Source: Tumebacillus_A lipolyticus (lineage in GTDB: Bacteria; Bacillota; Bacilli; Tumebacillales; Tumebacillaceae). From it: 9,670 bases of DNA. Positions 6,291-9,670 of this stretch are shown piece after piece (position 1 is the stretch's first letter; each line of letters begins with the position of its first letter). The notes beneath the pieces were generated by a model. It was given only the letters and a program-made list of their open reading frames with translations, ran no database searches and was not told where the DNA came from. Both the position numbers and the translations under genes were made by a program. Where the stretch lies: positions 1 to 9,670 of the forward strand of contig NZ_JBHUIO010000007.1 of NCBI RefSeq assembly GCF_042682745.1, written 5' to 3'.

Positions 6291-7313
6291 ATGAAACAAG
6301 GGCATCAAACATGGTTGTTTCCGAGCAAGCCCGTGATTCTTTCCTCAGCTGCGATCGGAGGCCCGCTTGAAGCTCAAGGACCGCTAGCCGATGATTTTGA
6401 CACGCTCCACGGCGACATGCTGTTGGGCCAAAGCAGTTGGGAAAAGGCGGAGAAGACCCTGTTGGAAGAGTGCTGTGACAAAGCTATCGAGAAGGCGGGG
6501 CTGACAAAAGAGCAGATCGAATATTTTCTCTGCGGCGACCTGATGAACCAGATCGTCTCCTCCAGCTTTACAGCCCGCACGTTACAGACTCCATTTCTCG
6601 GGCTGTTCGGAGCGTGTTCGACCTCGATGGAAGGCCTTGCTCTCGCTTCCTTAATCGTGGATAGCCAATCTGCCGACTATGTGCTGACCGCGACGAGCAG
6701 CCATAACTCCTCCGCCGAAAAACAATACCGCTATCCGACCGAATACGGTGCGCAAAAACCCCCCACGGCGCAATGGACGGCAACAGCAAGCGGGGCGGCC
6801 GTCGTCGGACGTGAGGGTGCAGGTCTTCGCGTCACGTCGGCCACCATCGGACGAGTGGTCGACATGGGGCTGACTGATCCGTTCAACATGGGTGCTGCGA
6901 TGGCTCCGGCAGCCTTTCATACGATCGAGTCCCATTTTCGCGACCTGCAGATCTCCCCGACCGCCTATGATCTTGTCGTCACCGGAGATCTGGGGCGTGT
7001 CGGGCATAGCATCCTCTCCGAGATGTTTCAACAGCATCAGATCGAGATTCCACCAGAGCGATACAGAGATTGTGGGATGATGATCTATGGAGAGAATCCG
7101 AATGTCTGGTCGGGGGGCAGTGGTTGCGGGTGCTGCGCTTCTGTCACGTACGGTCACCTGCTGCATCGGATGAAAAGAGGGGAATGGAAACGAATCTTGG
7201 TGGTTGCGACCGGGGCTTTACTATCTCCGCTTACGTTTCAGCAAAATGAATCGATACCTTGCATCGCCCATGCTGTTTCCATCGAAGCGGAATCGGAGGA
7301 GGGAGTGCAATGA
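6291..7313 (+). CDS. spoVAD: Stage V sporulation protein AD (SpoVAD), dipicolinate-binding
   Basis: SpoVAD is a soluble, membrane-associated protein with a thiolase/ketosynthase-like fold that binds dipicolinic acid for the SpoVA channel. The 340 residues match the family (about 338). Recognisable blocks are the N-terminal PVILSSAAIGGPLEAQGPLA (14-33), FGACSTSMEGLALAS with Cys109 at the thiolase-like position, the TATSSHNSSAEKQYRYPTEY region, and the C-terminal NPNVWSGGSGCGCCASV. ATG 6291 follows GGGAGG by ten bases. Its stop overlaps the spoVAEb start by four bases (ATGA), so the two are translationally coupled. Confidence 0.96.
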   Translation: MKQGHQTWLFPSKPVILSSAAIGGPLEAQGPLADDFDTLHGDMLLGQSSWEKAEKTLLEECCDKAIEKAGLTKEQIEYFLCGDLMNQIVSSSFTARTLQTPFLGLFGACSTSMEGLALASLIVDSQSADYVLTATSSHNSSAEKQYRYPTEYGAQKPPTAQWTATASGAAVVGREGAGLRVTSATIGRVVDMGLTDPFNMGAAMAPAAFHTIESHFRDLQISPTAYDLVVTGDLGRVGHSILSEMFQQHQIEIPPERYRDCGMMIYGENPNVWSGGSGCGCCASVTYGHLLHRMKRGEWKRILVVATGALLSPLTFQQNESIPCIAHAVSIEAESEEGVQ

Positions 7314-7660
7314 TCTTTTTGTGGGCGTTTCTCGTCGGTGGTGCCATTTGCGTGGTCGGCCAGTTTTTGATGGATGTGATGAAACTTACCCCCGCCCACA
7401 CCATGTCGACGCTCGTTGTGGCCGGGGCGATATTAGGAGGGTTCGAGCTGTATGATCCGTTGATCAAAATCGCCGGAGCAGGCGCATCGGTGCCGATCAC
7501 AAGTTTCGGCAACGCGCTGGTGCACGGTGCGCTGCAGGAAGCGCAGAAAGATGGATTGGTCGGCGTATTGACCGGCATTTTTGAAGTGACGAGCGCAGGC
7601 ATCTCAGCTGCGATCGTCTTCGGCTTTCTCGGTGCGCTCGTGTTTCGTCCCCGGGGGTAG
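7310..7660 (+). CDS. spoVAEb: Stage V sporulation protein AEb (SpoVAEb)
   Basis: This small channel subunit of the spore inner membrane works with SpoVAC and SpoVAD in dipicolinate transport. It is 116 residues, the usual length for AEb. Membrane segments lie near 3-22, 32-48 and 92-112. The block AGAGASVPITSFGNALVHGAL (about 55-75) mirrors AGAGTAVPVTGFANSIASAAL in SpoVAC, showing that the two share ancestry. The frame is open back to 7259, but the start ATG at 7310 overlaps the spoVAD stop and has GGAGGAGGGAG just upstream. It is the last gene of the operon; spoVAA, AB, AEa and AF are not present in the window. Confidence 0.94.
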   Translation: MIFLWAFLVGGAICVVGQFLMDVMKLTPAHTMSTLVVAGAILGGFELYDPLIKIAGAGASVPITSFGNALVHGALQEAQKDGLVGVLTGIFEVTSAGISAAIVFGFLGALVFRPRG

Positions 7661-7744
7661 TTGTGATCTATTGTTTCGCTCCCCTCAACTTAACGGTTCG
7701 ACTGTGTGACTATGGTCAGGAGAGCCTCTGCTACAGAAATTATG

Positions 7745-7782
7745 AAAAAGCTGTCGCGCCCCTCAAGACGCAACAGCTTTTT
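7745..7782. terminator. Bidirectional terminator after spoVAEb
   Basis: AAAAAGCTGT (7745-7754) pairs perfectly with ACAGCTTTTT (7773-7782), with a further GCG/CGC pairing inside after one mismatch. Both strands give a stem followed by T residues. It would end the spoVA-type operon and shield it from minus-strand transcription. The 7661-7744 stretch before it and 7783-7896 after it show no supported gene. Confidence 0.8.
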
Positions 7783-7896
7783 GTCATTTGCAATGGAGGG
7801 ATCAGCTATCAAATCTAGCTCATTTCTTCTCGATCTGCAGACTGCCAACCTCCAAGAGCTTATGATCCCATATATTTCCTCTTGCCAAAAGATAAA

Positions 7897-8056
7897 AGAC
7901 CCGGTCATCAGATCGGGTCTCATCTCGCCTCGTGGCGTCTTACTCTTTTGGAACGCTACGGTTCAAGTACCATCTCTCCACTTTCGCTCCAGTGGCTCTT
8001 CACTCCGCTTCAAACGCGGCGCCTTTTCTATTTCCTTTTCGTATTCAAAATAAAAG
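7897..8056 (-). repeat. Decayed 5S-tail/terminator repeat, copy A
   Basis: Read on the minus strand this 160-base element has an A-rich stretch, two hairpin-forming blocks, a segment resembling the last ~45 bases of 5S rRNA, and a terminator (AGACCCG/CGGGTCT, 7897-7903 with 7914-7920) running into T residues. It aligns end to end with copy B at 9349-9510, at about 75% identity over the 5S-like part. It is the most diverged copy. It contains no intact 5S gene and is probably a relic of a duplicated rRNA operon tail. Confidence 0.7.
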
Positions 8057-8104
8057 GCTCTTTTCTATAATATTGTTGCTCACTTGATTTCCATAGAAAA
8101 GCAA

Positions 8105-8136
8105 AGCAAAACCCACCATCCGTTATTGGTTTTGCT
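8105..8136 (-). terminator. Terminator of ant(9)
   Basis: AGCAAAACC (8105-8113) pairs perfectly with GGTTTTGCT (8128-8136). On the minus strand it is followed by TTGCTTTTCTAT. It lies about 90 bases beyond the ant(9) stop, the expected side for that transcript. Confidence 0.65.
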
Positions 8137-8224
8137 CAATTTTCTAACTACCGCACCCATTTGTTTAAGTACATTGCTTCACAATCTCTTCTTATTTTCG
8201 TGTTTTTAAGTCTTTCAAACACGT

Positions 8225-9010
8225 TCAGATACTAAGATGTGACTCTATAGAGTTTTTCATATGATTAACGAGTGCTATTACCTCGCTGTCCAGTCCTTCC
8301 CACTTATCAACATACTCTCCGCGATAGGCTTTTCTTGCTAAGTTGAGTAAAATCGCATGCTCTTTAGGCAACTGAGGTATAGCCCATTCTGCAGCCATAT
8401 CTTTTGATGAGATTTCACCAACAGCCACTGTCAGCCACATTCGTGCAAGGGTTAAAATTACGTTTCGTTCGTCGCCCTTGATGCCCTCAATTAATCCTGG
8501 CAAAGATTCCATAATCGCCCTTCGAATATGTGTCATCGGCACGGGTTCAAGTATATCAGAAGCATCAGAACCAAAAAGAGAAACGCTATTCATTCTCACT
8601 TGTGCTAAAACAATAGCCAAATCAGGGTCATAAGTTGGTTCCTGAATCTGTCCATTCTCAAACTCATCCCTGAGCCATTCACCATAGATATATTCATTTT
8701 TTGGCGGAAATCGCCAGGGGACAACATCTCCATGGTTTATTACCGTGACTTCAAGTGGTCGCACAGAATCTGAATTTCCTATCTTTCCGGATATATGCAT
8801 TAGTCTGTCTGTCAGTTTTCTGCGAATCACTTCAGTCAAACTTTTATTTACAACCACTAGGACATCTACATCACTATTAATGCGTAAGCCACTAGTTACT
8901 GCAGAACCAAATAGATATACCCCGACTATTGCACTGCCAAGCAACTCCTCTACAACTTTAAATGCTTGGATCGCTTCCTTCGGTATTTTTTCGTTATTCA
9001 AGTCACTCAC
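8225..9010 (-). CDS. ant(9): Spectinomycin 9-O-adenylyltransferase, ANT(9) family
   Basis: The enzyme uses ATP to adenylylate spectinomycin and so confers resistance. From GTG 9010 it is 261 residues, like the ~260-residue staphylococcal ANT(9)/Spc. The nucleotidyltransferase signature is intact: GVYLFGSAVTSGLRINSDVD with Gly35-Ser36 and Asp47/Asp49, then RPLEVTVI with Glu87 as the likely base. The C-terminal helical domain carries the family blocks YIYGEWLRDEFENGQIQEP and IKGDERNVILTLARMW. From memory it resembles staphylococcal Spc closely, including an MS(D/N)L start, so I prefer GTG 9010; TTG 9013 is also well spaced from AAAAGGAG (9021-9028), and TTG 9019 is too close to it. The gene is visibly AT-richer than topA, trpS or the spoVA-type block and lies between 5S-tail repeats, both suggesting acquisition. 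Activity is inferred. Confidence 0.93.
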   Translation of the reverse strand: MSDLNNEKIPKEAIQAFKVVEELLGSAIVGVYLFGSAVTSGLRINSDVDVLVVVNKSLTEVIRRKLTDRLMHISGKIGNSDSVRPLEVTVINHGDVVPWRFPPKNEYIYGEWLRDEFENGQIQEPTYDPDLAIVLAQVRMNSVSLFGSDASDILEPVPMTHIRRAIMESLPGLIEGIKGDERNVILTLARMWLTVAVGEISSKDMAAEWAIPQLPKEHAILLNLARKAYRGEYVDKWEGLDSEVIALVNHMKNSIESHLSI

Positions 9011-9061
9011 CAACCACAAGCTCCTTTTGTTTAAAATGTAATACTTTCTTAAGTCAAAATA

Positions 9062-9091
9062 CTCATATATGTAGTTTGACTACATAAACAA
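9062..9091 (-). promoter_or_regulatory. Possible ant(9)-proximal promoter with operator-like palindrome
   Basis: A perfect 8-bp inverted repeat, TATGTAGT-TTG-ACTACATA (9068-9086), lies between a -35-like TTGTTT (9086-9091, minus strand) and a -10-like TATGAG (9062-9067). A palindrome in the spacer is a common repressor or activator site, but as RNA it would also fold as a hairpin in a transcript from the upstream promoter. The hexamers are weak, so the promoter call is tentative; the inverted repeat itself is certain. A TTGACT at 9052-9057 was considered as a -35 but would put the start inside the ribosome site. Confidence 0.4.
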
Positions 9092-9166
9092 TACTGCTGG
9101 TTAGTGCAATTCTCAAGCCATCTTGAATGACCACACAGGGAGGGGAATATGGCATTCCTACATGAC

Positions 9167-9247
9167 TCAAGCACGATTGAGTGTTTCTTTGCGTTCCTGC
9201 TCATATGTTTGTGCAACGAAAAGCTCATAAACATTCGCCCATTTCAT
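9167..9247 (-). CDS. 26-codon ORF in the ant(9) leader
   Basis: This short ORF begins MKWANVYELFVAQTYEQERK and ends with TLNRA then TGA. It has a ribosome site (AAGGGGAT) about six bases before its ATG and lies 32 bases after the predicted start of transcription from an extended -10 promoter. An inverted repeat (ACTCAA/TTGAGT, 9165-9182) overlaps its stop. I recognise no family. It could be an antibiotic-responsive leader peptide for ant(9), a small protein, or the beginning of a decayed gene, since a different frame stays open downstream. No homology supports any of these. Confidence 0.35.
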   Translation of the reverse strand: MKWANVYELFVAQTYEQERKETLNRA

Positions 9248-9285
9248 GCGTACATCCCCTTGAATACAAACTTACGTTCGCATTC

Positions 9286-9294
9286 ATTATATCA
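9286..9294 (-). promoter_or_regulatory. Extended -10 promoter upstream of ant(9)
   Basis: TGATATAAT on the minus strand is a perfect -10 hexamer (9286-9291) with the TG extension. No good -35 is visible. Transcription from about 9279 would give ant(9) a leader of roughly 270 bases holding the 26-codon ORF and the 9068-9086 palindrome. Confidence 0.55.
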
Positions 9295-9348
9295 GAAAAA
9301 CAGACAGAGTGCATAAGCAACAATATTTTAGAAAAGAGCTAAATAAAA

Positions 9349-9510
9349 AGACCCAGATCCTCAGATCGGGTCTCATCACGCCTAGCGGCGACCTACTCTC
9401 CCAGGACCCTGCGGTCCAAGTACCAGACCTCCGCTTTCGCTCCGGTGGTTCTCCGCTCCGCGTCGAACGCGGCACCTTTTCTATGTCCTTTTCGCATTCA
9501 AAAGAAAAAG
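9349..9510 (-). repeat. 5S-tail/terminator repeat, copy B (5S pseudogene fragment)
   Basis: The 9380-9425 part equals the 3' end of the true 5S gene at the right edge of the window, base for base where both are visible. It is then joined to unrelated sequence with two hairpins, including CCGCGT-CGA-ACGCGG. A terminator stem (AGACCC...GGGTCT, 9349-9373, extended by GATC pairing) closes the element on the minus strand. It is a truncated 5S copy with its terminator, in direct orientation with copy A across ant(9). Confidence 0.8.
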
Positions 9511-9583
9511 ACTCGATCTCAGTTCGGATCTCATCTTCAAGCATGGCGCCTCTTCATTTTCCTTTTCACATATAAAAAGAAAA
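9509..9583 (-). repeat. Internally deleted repeat unit between copy B and the 5S terminator
   Basis: This 75-base unit starts with a degenerate terminator (AGACTCGATCTCAGTTCGGATCT, split here as AGACTCGATC at 9509-9518 and the rest to 9531). It continues with the GGCGCC...TTTTCCTTTTC...AAAAAG block seen at the ends of copies A and B but lacks the 5S-like part. It makes the region beyond the rRNA operon a short tandem series of decaying tails. Confidence 0.55.
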
Positions 9584-9608
9584 AGACCCAGATCTCAGAT
9601 CTGGGTCT
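9584..9608 (-). terminator. rRNA operon terminator after 5S
   Basis: AGACCCAGATCT (9584-9595) and AGATCTGGGTCT (9597-9608) are perfect complements around one base. On the minus strand the stem is followed by TTTTTCTTTTT. It starts a few bases after the 5S 3' end and would end the rRNA operon entering from the right. Confidence 0.9.
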
Positions 9609-9614
9609 CATCAC

Positions 9615-9670
9615 GCCTAGCGGCGACCTACTCTCCCAGGACCCTGCGGTCCAAGTACCATCGGCTCTGC
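9615..9670 (-). rRNA. rrf: 5S ribosomal RNA, 3' part (cut by window edge)
   Basis: On the minus strand the sequence ends with GGTACTTGGACCGCAGGGTC and CTGGGAGAGTAGGTCGCCGC, the conserved 3' half of bacterial 5S rRNA. The GGACC/GGTCC helix with its small loop is visible. Only about 56 bases are inside the window; the 5' half lies beyond 9670. The 3' end near 9615 is estimated from the terminator position. Confidence 0.9.

Noticed and set aside
7690..7923. 77-codon minus-strand frame
   Set aside because: It spans the bidirectional terminator and part of repeat copy A; no ribosome site or family signal seen.
9029..9057. TTGACT/TTTAAA as the ant(9) promoter
   Set aside because: The start of transcription would fall within or after the AAAAGGAG ribosome site, leaving the gene without it.
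9049..9234. 61-codon minus-strand frame in the ant(9) leader
   Set aside because: It starts inside the 26-codon ORF with no ribosome site of its own and crosses the palindrome; no family seen.
9287..9575. Peptides of the type FEYEKEIEKAPRLKRSEEPLERK encoded in repeat copies A and B
   Set aside because: They arise from the structured 5S-tail repeats, end or change inside the 5S-like part, and have no start of their own; they look like spurious translations of rRNA-flanking DNA.

Overview
The window looks like chromosomal DNA of an endospore-forming Bacillota bacterium. It carries a SpoVA-type dipicolinate channel operon, a T-box-controlled tryptophanyl-tRNA synthetase, strong AGGAGG-type ribosome binding sites and Bacilli-like rRNA operon flanks. 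The moderately GC-rich base composition and TTG/GTG starts would suit an Alicyclobacillaceae-like (for example Tumebacillus-like) genome, but that genus-level guess is weak.

Layout: the segment lies between two rRNA operons that both read leftwards (minus strand). The left edge holds the promoter and leader of one operon, whose 16S gene would start just outside. The right edge holds the 3' end of a 5S gene and its terminator, the tail of the other. From left to right: rRNA leader and promoter (1-118); a perfect 19-copy heptamer repeat (307-439); topA on the minus strand with its terminator; a divergent promoter region; a Trp T-box riboswitch, a previously unannotated-looking Trp-Trp leader ORF, and trpS on the plus strand; two hairpins; a sigma-G-like promoter and a five-gene operon DUF1657 - 2Duf (DUF421+DUF1657) - spoVAC - spoVAD - spoVAEb; a bidirectional terminator; then an AT-richer accessory stretch with a spectinomycin adenylyltransferase gene, ant(9), on the minus strand. 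That gene is bracketed by two decayed copies of a 5S-tail/terminator element.

How the parts work together: the trpS block has two apparent tryptophan sensors in series. The first is a T-box with a UGG specifier acting on transcription. The second is a 22-codon Trp-Trp ORF after the T-box terminator that overlaps the trpS start, arranged like the leader of the anti-TRAP (at/rtpA) operon of Bacillus subtilis. The spoVA-type block resembles the spoVA2mob heat-resistance operon: SpoVAC/AD/AEb move dipicolinic acid across the spore inner membrane, and 2Duf is a membrane protein linked to spore wet-heat resistance. The ant(9) region has its own long leader with an extended -10 promoter, a 26-codon ORF and a perfect palindrome, suggesting regulated resistance.

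All functional calls are from reading the sequence and knowledge of the families; no searches were run.
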